From: Thalassococcus arenae
GTDB lineage: Bacteria > Pseudomonadota > Alphaproteobacteria > Rhodobacterales > Rhodobacteraceae
NCBI RefSeq assembly: GCF_019104745.1
Contig: NZ_JAHRWL010000002.1
Location: forward strand, 310,001-374,000
Direction: 5' to 3'
Length of the DNA: 64,000 nt
The position numbers and the translations under genes were made by a program. The stretch's first letter is position 1; every line of letters begins with the position of its first letter. A model generated the notes under the pieces. It was not told where the DNA came from. It searched no databases and saw only the letters and a list, made by a program, of their open reading frames with translations. Shown piece by piece: positions 16,485-26,427 of the stretch.

Positions 16485-17861
16485 ATGAAGGTCATCATTT
16501 GCGGCGCAGGGCAGGTCGGCTGGCAGATCGCGAGGCACCTGTCGGGTGAACGCAACGACGTCACCGTTGTGGACAACAATCCCGATCTGGTTCGCCGCGC
16601 GACGGATACCCTGGACGTGCAGGGCATTGCCGGGTTCGCGTCCTACCCCGACGTTCTGGAAAAAGCCGGGGCGCGCGACGCCGACATGGTCATCGCCGCG
16701 ACCTATTCGGACGAGGTCAACATGGTCACCTGCCAGGTGGCCCATTCGGTGTTTTCCGTACCGCGCAAGATCGCCAGGCTGCGCGCGCGCAGCTACCTGA
16801 CGGCCATCTATTCGGACCTTTACCGCCGTGACCACCTGCCCATCGACGTGGTGATCAGCCCCGAACTCGAAGTCGCCGAGGCGGCGTTGCAACGCCTGTC
16901 GGCGCCAGCGGCTTTTGACACCGAGGTGTTCCTGGGCGGTCAGGCACATCTGCTGGGACTTTCGGTGGACGAGAATTGTCCGATCGTCAACACGCCCCTG
17001 CGGCAGTTGACCGACCTGTTCTCGACGTTGCGGTCGGTGGTGGTGGGTGTTCGCCGCGATGGCACGTTGTTCGCGCCCGAGGCCGGCGACCAGATGTTCG
17101 TCGGCGACAGCGCCTACATGGTGGTGCATTCCGACGATATCCGGCGCACGATGGAGATCTTCGGAAAGACGGTGCGCAAGCAGGAACGCATCATCATCGT
17201 TGGTGGCGGCAATGTCGGACTGATGGTGGCGAAATCGCTGGAAGAACGCCCCGAGCGTGTGCGCGCCAAGATGATCGAACGCAGCCGGGCCTGCGCCGAA
17301 CGCGCCGCCGAGGCGCTCGAACGGACCATCGTGCTGAACGGCGATGGTCTTGACGTCGCGCTGCTGTCCGAGGCCGGCGTCGACCGCGCCGATGCCATCC
17401 TATGCGTGACCGACGACGACAAGACCAACATGCTGGCCGCCGTCCGCGCCAAGGCCGAGGGCTGTCCGATGGCCATCGCGCTGATCAACGACCCGACGCT
17501 GGTGCCGTTGATGGAGCCGCTCGGCATCGACGCCTATATCAACCCGCGCGCGACAACGGTCAGCTCGATCCTGCGCCACATCCGGCATGGCAAGGTGCGG
17601 TCGGTCTATTCCATCGGCGATGCCGAAGCCGAGGTGATCGAAGCCGAAGTCCTGTCTACCTCGCCCATGGCCGGGCTGCGCATCCGCGAGATCGACTTTC
17701 CCGAAGGCGTGCTGGTCGGCGCCGTCAGCAAGCAGGGCAAGGTGGTCAAGCCAACCGGCAGCCTGCGCATCGACGATGGCGACCATGTCGTGATCTTCGC
17801 CATGGCCAAGGATGTGCCCGAGGTCGAGCGCCTGCTTCAGGTCTCGATCGATTTCTTCTGA
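16485..17861 (+). CDS. trkA: Trk potassium uptake, NAD-binding peripheral subunit TrkA
   Basis: 458-residue cytoplasmic subunit that gates the TrkH potassium channel. It shows the duplicated layout of TrkA: two Rossmann domains, with glycine motifs GAGQVGWQIA at the N-terminus and GGGNVGLMVA near residue 240, each followed by a TrkA-C (RCK-C) domain. The ATG at 16485 has an AGGGACAGGG site. trkH follows after 3 bases. In this group trkA-trkH commonly follows ntrX. Confidence 0.96.
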   Translation: MKVIICGAGQVGWQIARHLSGERNDVTVVDNNPDLVRRATDTLDVQGIAGFASYPDVLEKAGARDADMVIAATYSDEVNMVTCQVAHSVFSVPRKIARLRARSYLTAIYSDLYRRDHLPIDVVISPELEVAEAALQRLSAPAAFDTEVFLGGQAHLLGLSVDENCPIVNTPLRQLTDLFSTLRSVVVGVRRDGTLFAPEAGDQMFVGDSAYMVVHSDDIRRTMEIFGKTVRKQERIIIVGGGNVGLMVAKSLEERPERVRAKMIERSRACAERAAEALERTIVLNGDGLDVALLSEAGVDRADAILCVTDDDKTNMLAAVRAKAEGCPMAIALINDPTLVPLMEPLGIDAYINPRATTVSSILRHIRHGKVRSVYSIGDAEAEVIEAEVLSTSPMAGLRIREIDFPEGVLVGAVSKQGKVVKPTGSLRIDDGDHVVIFAMAKDVPEVERLLQVSIDFF

Positions 17862-17864
17862 GCG

Positions 17865-19379
17865 ATGTCGACGCTGCACCGATTGCCGCTGTTCCTGCTG
17901 ATCCTCGGGATCGCCTGTGCGTCGATGCTGGTTCCGGCGGCCTTCGCATTGGCGATAGAGGATTTCCACGATGCACGGTCGTTCTTCTATGCCGCGGTTC
18001 TGGGCCTGACGCTGACGACGCTGATCGCGCTTGCCCAGGCCGGGCAGCGCCACAATCGCAGCGCGCTACGGCAATTGCTGGCGCTGCTTGGCGTCTTCAT
18101 CGCCCTGCCGGCTGTGTTGGCCGTGCCGTTTTACGAGGCGGTCCGCAGCACGACCTATCTCAGCGCCTATGTCGAGATGGTGTCGTCCCTTACCACGACG
18201 GGATTGACGATGTTCGAGCCCGCGCGCCTGTCGGGGCCCGAGCACCTCTGGCGGGCTCAGGTCGGCTGGATGGGCGGCGCGCTGATGTGGGTCGCGGCGG
18301 CGGCGATCATGGCGCCGCTGACGCTGGGTGGATTCGAGGTGACGGCCAGCGGCGAACCCGGACAGACCCCGTCGCACGGTGCTATGCGCCGCGATCAGGC
18401 CGACCCGGCCGAGCGACTGGCGCGCGGCGCGCGGGCCTTGCTGCCGACCTATATCGGCCTGACCGGCGCATTGTGCGTTATGCTGCTGGTGGCGGGCGAT
18501 CCGCCGCTGGTGGCGATCAGCCATGCAATGTCGGTCATGGCGACGTCGGGAATCTCGCCCTTGGGGCAGCTCACCGGCGCCACCAGCGGCATCCCCGGCG
18601 AGATGATCCTGTTCTGCTTCCTGTTCTTCGCTTTGTCGCGGCTGACCTTTTCCAGCGATACCGTTCAGGCGGTGCGCACGGGGTTGTTGTTCGACCCCGA
18701 ATTCAGGCTGGGATTGGTGATCGTTCTGATCGTGCCGACCTCGTTGTTCGTGCGGCATTGGGTTGCGGCCTTCGATGTCGGCGAAGAAGAAAACATCGTT
18801 CTTGGGCTTCGGGCGCTGTGGGGGGCTTTGTTCACGGCGTTGTCCTTTCTGACCACGACCGGCTTTGTCAGTGCCGACTGGGACACCGCGCAGGCTTGGT
18901 CGGGGTTGAGCACACCGGGTCTGATCCTGATGGGGCTGGCCATCGTCGGCGGCGGGGTGGCGACGACAGCGGGCGGCGTCAAGCTGCTGCGGGTCTACGC
19001 GCTTTATGTCAACGGGATGCGCGAGATCGAGAAACTGGTCTACCCGTCATCCGTTGCACGCTCGGGCCTGGTCAGCCGGCGCATCCGACGCGAGGGTGCC
19101 TTTATCGCCTGGGTCTTCTTCATGCTGTTCGCGATCTGCATTGCGGCGATCAGCGTGGCCCTTGGCCTGTTCGGCATCGCGTTCGAGCCGGCCATGGTGC
19201 TGACCATCGCGACGCTGTCCAACACCGGTCCGCTGATCGGGATCGCGTCGGCGGCGCCGATCGATTTCATCGCCCTGGCACCGGGCGCCAAGCTGCTGCT
19301 TTGCGTCGCCATGGTGCTGGGCCGTCTCGAATTGCTGGCGATCATCGTCATGTTGACGCCGGAAATCTGGCGCGACTGA
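17865..19379 (+). CDS. trkH: Trk potassium uptake, channel subunit TrkH
   Basis: 504-residue potassium-translocating membrane subunit. Four pore-loop-like repeats, each with a conserved selectivity-filter glycine, are visible: SSLTTTGL, MATSGISPLG, LTTTGFVSADW and LSNTGPLIGI. It has about ten or more membrane helices and the KLLLC...GRLE C-terminal block typical of TrkH. It is probably co-transcribed with trkA. Confidence 0.95.
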   Translation: MSTLHRLPLFLLILGIACASMLVPAAFALAIEDFHDARSFFYAAVLGLTLTTLIALAQAGQRHNRSALRQLLALLGVFIALPAVLAVPFYEAVRSTTYLSAYVEMVSSLTTTGLTMFEPARLSGPEHLWRAQVGWMGGALMWVAAAAIMAPLTLGGFEVTASGEPGQTPSHGAMRRDQADPAERLARGARALLPTYIGLTGALCVMLLVAGDPPLVAISHAMSVMATSGISPLGQLTGATSGIPGEMILFCFLFFALSRLTFSSDTVQAVRTGLLFDPEFRLGLVIVLIVPTSLFVRHWVAAFDVGEEENIVLGLRALWGALFTALSFLTTTGFVSADWDTAQAWSGLSTPGLILMGLAIVGGGVATTAGGVKLLRVYALYVNGMREIEKLVYPSSVARSGLVSRRIRREGAFIAWVFFMLFAICIAAISVALGLFGIAFEPAMVLTIATLSNTGPLIGIASAAPIDFIALAPGAKLLLCVAMVLGRLELLAIIVMLTPEIWRD

Positions 19380-19519
19380 CGGCAAGGCATTGCCCAATCC
19401 TTGTGCAGTTGGCCGGTGCGCCGCTTTTTCCGCTGGAAGTTCCGAACCTTGCGCGACATACTCCGGCCTGAAACGAGGGCGTGCCGAATGCGGCGCGAAG
19501 CAAGAACAAAGGCAATTCA

Positions 19520-19759
19520 ATGGCTTCGGACAGACAAAATCTGCAAGACGCATTCCTGAATCATGTCCGCAAGACCAAGGTGCCCGTCACCGTTTTCCTG
19601 ATCAACGGTGTGAAACTGCAGGGTGTCATCACCTGGTTCGACAATTTCTGCGTGCTGCTGCGCCGCGACGGGCAGTCGCAACTGGTCTACAAACACGCGA
19701 TTTCGACGATCATGCCGTCACAGCCGGTGAACCTGTATGACGGCGACGAGGGCGCTTGA
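19520..19759 (+). CDS. hfq: RNA chaperone Hfq
   Basis: 79-residue Hfq, which forms a hexamer that pairs small RNAs with mRNAs. Sm1 motif [21 protein letters not shown] and Sm2 signature [10 protein letters not shown] are intact. The alphaproteobacterial form has a very short C-terminal tail ([13 protein letters not shown]). The start at 19520 is the family start, and upstream in-frame residues are not conserved. The stop overlaps the hflX start, and the hfq-hflX order is widely conserved. Confidence 0.98.
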   Translation: MASDRQNLQDAFLNHVRKTKVPVTVFLINGVKLQGVITWFDNFCVLLRRDGQSQLVYKHAISTIMPSQPVNLYDGDEGA

Positions 19760-21030
19760 AGAACCACGCTCCGCCGGTGACCCGCGCCTGGGTCCTGCAT
19801 CCCGACATCAAGTCCGACCGTGACCGCCGCAACGCCGTCATGGCCCTGGAAGAGGCCGTGGCATTGGCCGTTGCCTTGCCCGGGCTCGAAGTCGTGGGGT
19901 CGGAAGTCGTGCCGCTTCCGAAACCGCAACCCGGCATGTTGTTCGGGTCGGGAAAGATCGCGGAACTGAAGGGTCGGCTGAAAAGCGCCGATGTCGAGCT
20001 GGTGCTCGTCGATGGCCCGGTCAGCCCCGTGCAGCAGCGCAACCTGGAAAAGGAATGGGGGGTGAAGCTGCTGGACCGGACCGGGCTGATCCTCGAAATC
20101 TTCTCGGACCGCGCGGCGACCCGCGAGGGCGTGTTGCAGGTGGAAATGGCGGCGCTCAGCTATCAGCGCACGCGGCTGGTGCGGGCATGGACCCACCTGG
20201 AACGTCAGCGCGGCGGTCTGGGTTTCGTCGGCGGCCCCGGCGAGACGCAGATCGAAGCGGACCGCCGCGCCATCGACGAACAGCTGGTGCGCCTGCGCCG
20301 GCAACTGGACAAGGTCGTCAGAACGCGCGACCTGCACCGCAAGGCGCGCGCCAAGGTGCCGTATCCGATCGTTGCTCTGGTGGGCTATACCAATGCCGGC
20401 AAGTCGACGCTGTTCAACCGCCTGACCGGGGCCGAGGTGATGGCCAAGGACATGCTGTTCGCCACGCTCGACCCGACCATGCGGGCGGTGACGTTGCCGA
20501 CAGGACTCGAGGTCATCCTGTCGGATACGGTGGGGTTCATCTCGGACCTGCCGACCGAACTGGTCGCCGCTTTCCGCGCGACTCTGGAAGAGGTGCTGGC
20601 CGCAGATCTGATCGTGCACGTGCGTGACATCGCCCATCCCAACACCGAGGAGCAGGCCGAGGACGTGCGCGGAATCCTTGATGGGCTTGGTGTTCGCGAC
20701 GACGTTCCGCTGATCGAATTGTGGAACAAGATCGACCTGTTGTCGGAAGCCGATGCCGAGGCAGTGCGCGTGCGCGCCGCCCGGACGGACAGCGTCTTTG
20801 CCGTATCGGCTTGGACAGGGACGGGATTGGACCGGTTTCTCGAGGCGGCGACCGAGGCGCTTGGCGGTGCGCGGCAGCACGATGTCGTCACATTGGCCCA
20901 TGCCGATGGCAAACGCCGGGCGTGGCTGTTCGACAAGGGGCTGGTCGAGCGCGAGGAACAGGCCGAGGATGGCGTCCGACTGCATGTGCTGTGGTCGGCC
21001 CGCGACCGCGCGCGGTTCGAAGCGCTCTAG
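19756..21030 (+). CDS. hflX: ribosome-associated GTPase HflX
   Basis: 424-residue GTPase that splits and rescues stalled ribosomes. N-terminal HflX domain with [15 protein letters not shown] and [19 protein letters not shown], coiled-coil linker, then G1 [10 protein letters not shown]3 DTVGFI and G4 NKID. The start used is TTG at 19756 overlapping the hfq stop (TTGA), implying translational coupling; a later start would cut conserved sequence. It ends in the palindrome CTAG, which also holds the stop of the convergent phosphotransferase gene. Confidence 0.94.
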   Translation: MKNHAPPVTRAWVLHPDIKSDRDRRNAVMALEEAVALAVALPGLEVVGSEVVPLPKPQPGMLFGSGKIAELKGRLKSADVELVLVDGPVSPVQQRNLEKEWGVKLLDRTGLILEIFSDRAATREGVLQVEMAALSYQRTRLVRAWTHLERQRGGLGFVGGPGETQIEADRRAIDEQLVRLRRQLDKVVRTRDLHRKARAKVPYPIVALVGYTNAGKSTLFNRLTGAEVMAKDMLFATLDPTMRAVTLPTGLEVILSDTVGFISDLPTELVAAFRATLEEVLAADLIVHVRDIAHPNTEEQAEDVRGILDGLGVRDDVPLIELWNKIDLLSEADAEAVRVRAARTDSVFAVSAWTGTGLDRFLEAATEALGGARQHDVVTLAHADGKRRAWLFDKGLVEREEQAEDGVRLHVLWSARDRARFEAL

Positions 21031-21947
21031 ATCAGCGGTTCGTCCTGTTTCAGCAGCCAGCGGGCTGCATCCAGCCGAGCCTGGTTGACCCGCGACGGCT
21101 GCAACTTGGTGTTGGCCCAGACGCCCAGGCAAAAACAGCGTTGCAGGAACAGCGTGACCTCGGGCGCGGTGCCGCTGTCGCCATAGCCATCACGCAGCGC
21201 CGCCAGAACGGCTCGCGGCGCGATGGCTTGCGGTGCGCGGGCCATGGCATCGAGCGCCAGATGCGCGATGTCGCGCGCTGCGTCGTCGGGTCGGTCGTTT
21301 TCGAAATCCAGCCCCCAGACCATATCGCCGATGATCATGTTCGACAGGTTGAGATCGCGGTGGGTGATGGCGCGGCGCGCCGGTGCCTTTCGGACCGTGC
21401 TTGCCAGCGCCTGGACGCCGGCCGCGGCTTCGCGAAAACTCTCCGCGTCCGGAATCGGCCGCCCGCCTTCGACCAGTTCCGCCTGCAACCTGTCCAGCCA
21501 GTTCAGCAGCCCCGCGGGCCGGAACGCCACCTGTTCCGCGCTCAGCCCGTGCAGTGCGGCGACCCAGGAACCGGCGCGGCGCAGATGCGCGAGATCACCG
21601 CTGTCCTGCCAGAGCGCACCGGCATCGCGGCCTGCCACAAGTGCCATCGCAACGACGTGGCGATCGGGGTCGAAGAACAGGATCGCCGGCGCGCGGAACG
21701 CTCCGTCGCCAAGACCGCGTGCCACCGCATCCTGTCGCGCCACTTGCCGTGCCGCCTTGGCGGACATTGCGGGCGACCAGACCTTGAGCACGGCAGGGCG
21801 GGTCGGACTGTCCAGGCGAAAGACGCAAGATGGCCGCGTGGCTTTCGGCGGCTTGAGCGAGACGAGCGGCGCATCCGCGGGCCAGCCTGCCGCGCGCAGC
21901 GCGTCGCGGACCAGTGTCTCGGCTTCGGCAATCGTCAGCCGTGTCAC
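21027..21947 (-). CDS. APH-family phosphotransferase
   Basis: 306-residue kinase-fold protein of the aminoglycoside phosphotransferase / choline kinase family. Candidate ATP lysine K55 (VLKVW), catalytic loop H196-R-D198 with N203 (THRDLNLSN), and metal aspartate D214 (GLDFEND). The substrate is unknown. Chromosomal members of this kind act on sugars, amino alcohols or other metabolites, and resistance should not be assumed. The ATG at 21947 overlaps the stop of the acylase gene upstream, so the two are coupled. Confidence 0.82.
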   Translation of the reverse strand: MTRLTIAEAETLVRDALRAAGWPADAPLVSLKPPKATRPSCVFRLDSPTRPAVLKVWSPAMSAKAARQVARQDAVARGLGDGAFRAPAILFFDPDRHVVAMALVAGRDAGALWQDSGDLAHLRRAGSWVAALHGLSAEQVAFRPAGLLNWLDRLQAELVEGGRPIPDAESFREAAAGVQALASTVRKAPARRAITHRDLNLSNMIIGDMVWGLDFENDRPDDAARDIAHLALDAMARAPQAIAPRAVLAALRDGYGDSGTAPEVTLFLQRCFCLGVWANTKLQPSRVNQARLDAARWLLKQDEPLI

Positions 21948-24406
21948 GGCTTGACCAGACGCGTGATGCCGACCGAGGCGGCGCGCGCAAGATCTTCGTC
22001 GAGCGACATCGGGATGTATTCGCCACGCCGCCAGAGCTGACCCAGATCGTCGTAATGCCGCGACAGGAAATGCCCCGACTGCCCGGTCGAGGTGACGAAG
22101 ACCGAACTGTCGGGATCGGCGAAATCGTAGACACCGCGATAGCCGGCCCCGTGCACGTTCAGGAACGGGTTCGGATCATCGCCCGAGGTCCGTCCGCGTT
22201 GCAGCGTGTGATCGCCACCGCTGGTGCTTTGGCGGATGTTGACGAATTGGCGCAGCAACGGCACGTCGCCCAGGACCGGGTGGTCGTGGGTGGCCTGGTG
22301 GGCATCGCCCCAACGCAGGCTTTCCAATGCGGTGCCGTAGGTCTCATCGATCCAGACCAGGGCATCATCCAGCGCCAGCCGGGCGATGTCTGTGCAGCTT
22401 TCCTCGGCGGCCGACCGGATCACGTCGCACCAGGCGCTGGCGCCGTCGATGTCGCGGTAGACCCGTTCGATGAACAGCGGTTCGACATGCGTGAACGCGT
22501 CGGCCAAGGGGCCCAGGTCGTCGCGGATCAGTCGGTCTTGCAGGGCGCGGATCCAGGCGGCATAGATCAGCGGTTCGGGCAGATGTTCGTTCATCTCGCC
22601 GGACCAGTTGGCCAGCAGGTCGAGCGCGCGTCTGCGCTGCCGTTCCGGTGTGCCTTCGGGTGCCGCTTCTCCGGTGAACCAGAGATCGCGACCGATCAGC
22701 GGCAACAGCGTGCGCGCGGCGGGTGAAACGGTGTCGAGCTGTGCCTCGACGAAACTTTCGCGGGTATGGACCTTGCGGCCCTGCATCAGCGCCTGCCAGC
22801 GCTGCACCCGCTGACTGTCGCCCCAATCGAAGCTGACATGCAGCGGGAAAGGACGGTCGAGGATCTTGTTGTTGGTATTGCCGACGATGCCGCCGCTGGG
22901 CGACAGGAAACCGGGATTGGCGCTGTAGGGCAGCACGCCTTGCCAGCGATTGGCCGCGATCCAGCCCGGGCTGGGCAGACGGCCCTGGCTCTGGTGGTTG
23001 GCGTCGCGGCGCGGCATGGTGCCGACCAGCTTCATGCCGATCGTGTCGCGGTCGATCAGGGTCAACACCTGCGAAGGTGCGACATAGGCCGCGCTGACTT
23101 CGATCGCCTCGCGCACCGACCCGGCCGTCATCAGGCCCATCGCCGCGGTCATCGAGGTGTCGCGCGGGCTGAGCGCGGTCCAGGACAGTGACACCACATG
23201 TCCAGGCGGGGTGATTTCGGCAAGGTCGAATTGAGAACCCGGCAGAACCGGGCCGTTATCGGTAAAGCGCAGGGTAACGGTGACCGCCGGCGCGTCCTTG
23301 ATCTCGATGATCGACTTGCGCGTGACGAAGGGCCTGAACCCGTCGGGTCCGCGATATTCTTCGGGGTTGTCGGGGTTCAGTTCCTCGATGAACAGATCCT
23401 GATCGTCGAGATAGCTGGAGGTCAGACCCCAGGCCAGCTTTTCCGACCGTCCCACCATCACCGCGGGGATGCCGGGGATCGTGCCGCCGATCACGCCGCC
23501 CGATTGCAGTTGCAGCCTTGCCAGATACCAGATCGCGGGCGCAGTGAAGCCCAGGTGCGGGTCATTGGCCAGCAGCGTGCCGCCGCCGGCCGAGCGTTCC
23601 GGCGCCGCGGCCCAGCCGTTCGATGCGCCGGCCAGACCGCGCGGTGCCACCGGCCAGAAAGGCGGCAGATCGGCGCGGGCGCTGCGGGTCGGACCGGGTG
23701 CACCGGGCGCCAGGCTGGCATAGTCGGGCAGGGCGGCGGTGCCCTGGCCGGGCATGTCGGGCAGGATATCGGCCAGCCGCGCCGCATCGTCCAGCAGTAG
23801 CGAGGTGCGGGCGCGCAGGACCTCTTCGTTCAGATGGCCGGACAATTGCAATGCCATCAGTTTGACGATGGCGATGCTGTCGGCCGGTTTCCACGGTGCG
23901 ACGGGGGCGCTGAACAGGAAGAATTCCGGTGCGCCGCGGCCCAGACTGTCGGCATTGATTTCGTCGATGCGGGCGTTGACCCCGGAGGCATAGGCTTCGA
24001 GCGCATCCAGCGTCGCGGCGTCCTGCGCCTCCACGGATTGCACCGCCAGCGGATAGAGATCCAGCCGGCGCAGCAACGTGTCGGTGCGCACCGTGCGTTC
24101 GCCGAACATCTCGGACAGGCGGCCCTGGGCGGTGCGGCGTAGCAGCATCATCTGCCACAGCCGGTCCTGTGCATGGGCATAACCCAGGCCGAAGAACGCG
24201 TCGCGGTCGGACAGCGCGAAGATATGCGGCACACCGGCATTGTCGCGCACGATCTCGATATCGCCGGTGATCCCGGCGGTGGGACGGGTGTTGTCGTAGT
24301 CGGGCAGCGACCGCGAGGCGAGGTAATAGACCACCAGCACGGCCAGCACCGACAGAACCAGCGCGGCGCTGACCAGCCTGAGCAACCATCGGAACACGCG
24401 CGCCAT
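21944..24406 (-). CDS. penicillin acylase family N-terminal serine hydrolase
   Basis: 820-residue precursor of the penicillin amidase / acyl-homoserine-lactone acylase family. A membrane anchor or uncleaved signal lies at 8-30. The alpha-chain motif DNAGVPHIFALSDRDAFFGLGYAHAQDRLWQM is split here only by naming: its start is at about residue 54. The predicted nucleophile opening the beta chain is S262 (GASNGWAAAPERS), followed by LLANDPHLG. The natural substrate may be a penicillin, acyl-homoserine lactone or N-acyl amino compound; sequence does not say. It is coupled to the APH-family gene downstream and divergent from the dehydrogenase at 24519. Confidence 0.92.
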   Translation of the reverse strand: MARVFRWLLRLVSAALVLSVLAVLVVYYLASRSLPDYDNTRPTAGITGDIEIVRDNAGVPHIFALSDRDAFFGLGYAHAQDRLWQMMLLRRTAQGRLSEMFGERTVRTDTLLRRLDLYPLAVQSVEAQDAATLDALEAYASGVNARIDEINADSLGRGAPEFFLFSAPVAPWKPADSIAIVKLMALQLSGHLNEEVLRARTSLLLDDAARLADILPDMPGQGTAALPDYASLAPGAPGPTRSARADLPPFWPVAPRGLAGASNGWAAAPERSAGGGTLLANDPHLGFTAPAIWYLARLQLQSGGVIGGTIPGIPAVMVGRSEKLAWGLTSSYLDDQDLFIEELNPDNPEEYRGPDGFRPFVTRKSIIEIKDAPAVTVTLRFTDNGPVLPGSQFDLAEITPPGHVVSLSWTALSPRDTSMTAAMGLMTAGSVREAIEVSAAYVAPSQVLTLIDRDTIGMKLVGTMPRRDANHQSQGRLPSPGWIAANRWQGVLPYSANPGFLSPSGGIVGNTNNKILDRPFPLHVSFDWGDSQRVQRWQALMQGRKVHTRESFVEAQLDTVSPAARTLLPLIGRDLWFTGEAAPEGTPERQRRRALDLLANWSGEMNEHLPEPLIYAAWIRALQDRLIRDDLGPLADAFTHVEPLFIERVYRDIDGASAWCDVIRSAAEESCTDIARLALDDALVWIDETYGTALESLRWGDAHQATHDHPVLGDVPLLRQFVNIRQSTSGGDHTLQRGRTSGDDPNPFLNVHGAGYRGVYDFADPDSSVFVTSTGQSGHFLSRHYDDLGQLWRRGEYIPMSLDEDLARAASVGITRLVKP

Positions 24407-24518
24407 TTCCCTTTGCGTCCTTCTGCGATACTTGGGATGCCAGACGGCTTAGCCCGACCCCGCCACGATGCCAAGGGGCGCAGGCGGTGCGGGCGGAAAC
24501 TCGATCAGGGAGGGTGTC

Positions 24519-25391
24519 ATGGCAAAGGTCGCATTTCTGGGTTTGGGCGTGATGGGCTATCCGATGGCCGGTCACCTCGCCAAGGCGGGGCACGACGTCT
24601 GCGTCTACAATCGCACCGCCGCCAAGGCCGACGCCTGGGTCGCCCAGCATGGCGGACGGTCGGCTGCCAGCCCGGCCAAGGCCGCCGCCGGCGCCGAATT
24701 CGTGATGGCCTGCGTCGGCAATGACGACGACCTGCGGGGCGTCTGCGAAGGCGCGGACGGTGCCTTTGCCGGGATGGAACAGGGCGCGGTTTTCGTCGAT
24801 CACACCACGGTCTCGGCGGCGATCACCCGCGAATTGCACAGCACGGCCGGCGGCCTGGGGCTGCATTTCGTCGATGCGCCGGTTTCTGGAGGGCAGGCCG
24901 GTGCAGAAAACGGCCAGCTGGTCATCATGTGCGGCGGCGACGAGGATATCTATGCGCGCGCCGAACCGGTGATGCAGGCTTATGCCAAGCTGTGCAAGCG
25001 GCTGGGCGACAGCGGTTCGGGGCAACTGACCAAGATGGTCAACCAGATCTGCATCGCCGGGTTGGTGCAGGGCCTGTCCGAAGGGCTGCATTTCGCCCAG
25101 AAGGCCGGGCTGGACGGGCGCGCGGTGGTCGAGGTGATCGGCGGCGGTGCGGCGGGGTCGTGGCAGATGGTCAATCGATACGAAACCATGCTGGACGACA
25201 AGTTCGACCACGGCTTTGCCGTCGACTGGATGCGCAAGGATCTGGGCATCTGCCTGAGCACTGCCAATGAAAACGGCGCGTCGTTGCCGGTGACGGCGCT
25301 GGTCGACCAGTTCTACAAGGACATCCAGAAAATGGGCGGCGGCCGCTGGGATACGTCCAGCCTGATCAAGCGCCTGAACGAAGCAGGCTGA
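24519..25391 (+). CDS. 3-hydroxyisobutyrate dehydrogenase family oxidoreductase
   Basis: 290-residue NAD(P)-dependent beta-hydroxyacid dehydrogenase. N-terminal Rossmann motif GLGVMGYPMA, substrate motif VDAPVSGGQAGA and the catalytic-lysine helix TKMVNQICIAG are present. The family includes 3-hydroxyisobutyrate dehydrogenase, tartronate semialdehyde reductase and glyoxylate/succinic semialdehyde reductases, and I cannot choose among them. ATG at 24519 with a strong GGGAGG site. It nearly abuts the convergent proline-racemase-family gene. Confidence 0.9.
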   Translation: MAKVAFLGLGVMGYPMAGHLAKAGHDVCVYNRTAAKADAWVAQHGGRSAASPAKAAAGAEFVMACVGNDDDLRGVCEGADGAFAGMEQGAVFVDHTTVSAAITRELHSTAGGLGLHFVDAPVSGGQAGAENGQLVIMCGGDEDIYARAEPVMQAYAKLCKRLGDSGSGQLTKMVNQICIAGLVQGLSEGLHFAQKAGLDGRAVVEVIGGGAAGSWQMVNRYETMLDDKFDHGFAVDWMRKDLGICLSTANENGASLPVTALVDQFYKDIQKMGGGRWDTSSLIKRLNEAG

Positions 25392-25395
25392 ACGC

Positions 25396-26427
25396 TCAGC
25401 GGATGCGCGGCCAGGTATCGGACAGGCGGTATCCGGCGGGCCAGGGATCGTCGGGGTCCAGCATGTGCTGGTGGGTGCCGGTGATCCAGGCGCGTCCGCT
25501 GATCTGCGGGCGGATCGCCGCGCGGTCGCCGACCTGCGTCGTTCCCAGGATGCGCCCCTCGAAGGTTGAACCGATGATCGAGATGGCTGTGAACCGGTCG
25601 GCTTCTGTCATCTGACCGTGGGCATGCAGAAGCGCCATGCGTGCCGATACCGCCGTGCCCGTGGGCGAGCGATCCAGCTTGCCGGGCTGGATCGCCACGA
25701 CCGATTGCGCGGTCAGGTGATCACCGTCGCGTTTGAGCGGTGCCGCGAACAGGCAAAAGGAATGGTGGGTCCAGTCGGGACGGTCGGGATGGGCGAACCG
25801 CAGCTGCCGATTGGCCGCATTGGTGATGCGCACGCCCAACTCGGCGATCTCGCGCGCCGCGTCGGGTTCCAGCGCCATGCCAAGCGCGGCGGGGTCGACA
25901 ACGACAAAGCTGTCACCGCCGAACGCGGTGTCGACGCGCAGCGTGCCCAGCCCCTCGACCTCCAGCGCGACATCCATCAGACCGGCGAAGGACGGCAGGT
26001 TTTCCACGCTGATCCGGCGCGCCTTGCCGTCGGCGCAATCGGCGTGCACCCGAACCAGCCCGCCCGGCGCCTCCAGGCACAGTTCGGTCACCGGTTCGGT
26101 CATCGGCAGGATGCCGGTGTCCAGCAGCACGGTCGCCACGCAGATCGCGTTCGAGCCGGACATCGGCGGGGTGTCTTCGGGCTCCATGATGATAAAGGCC
26201 GCGTCCGCGTCGGGGTGCCTGGGCGGCACCAGAAGGTTCACATGCCGGAAGACACCGCCGCGCGGTTCGTTCAGGACGAAATTGCGCAAGGACTGATCCC
26301 GCGCGATCCACGCCCGCTGATCCCACAGCGTGTCCCCCGGAGGCGGTGCGACGCCGCCCACGATCACGTCGCCGACTTCGCCTTCGGCATGGCAGGAAAC
26401 GACGTGGATCACCGAGCGGCTGCGCAT
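25396..26427 (-). CDS. proline racemase superfamily enzyme with Ser/Thr in place of both catalytic Cys
   Basis: 343-residue proline racemase / hydroxyproline epimerase / 3-hydroxyproline dehydratase superfamily protein. The first active-site motif reads M-S90-G-S-N where racemases have a cysteine. The second reads DRSP-T256-GTAVSA where racemases have DRSPCGTG. Racemases and epimerases need both cysteines, while trans-3-hydroxyproline dehydratases are known to replace one of them. A double replacement argues against racemization and may indicate a dehydratase, a different chemistry or a non-catalytic protein. Its neighbour on the other strand is a hydroxyacid dehydrogenase. Confidence 0.88.
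   Translation of the reverse strand: MRSRSVIHVVSCHAEGEVGDVIVGGVAPPPGDTLWDQRAWIARDQSLRNFVLNEPRGGVFRHVNLLVPPRHPDADAAFIIMEPEDTPPMSGSNAICVATVLLDTGILPMTEPVTELCLEAPGGLVRVHADCADGKARRISVENLPSFAGLMDVALEVEGLGTLRVDTAFGGDSFVVVDPAALGMALEPDAAREIAELGVRITNAANRQLRFAHPDRPDWTHHSFCLFAAPLKRDGDHLTAQSVVAIQPGKLDRSPTGTAVSARMALLHAHGQMTEADRFTAISIIGSTFEGRILGTTQVGDRAAIRPQISGRAWITGTHQHMLDPDDPWPAGYRLSDTWPRIR

Noticed and set aside
21027-21947. aminoglycoside resistance gene
   Set aside because: Only the kinase fold is supported; chromosomal location and coupling to an acylase favour a metabolic substrate.
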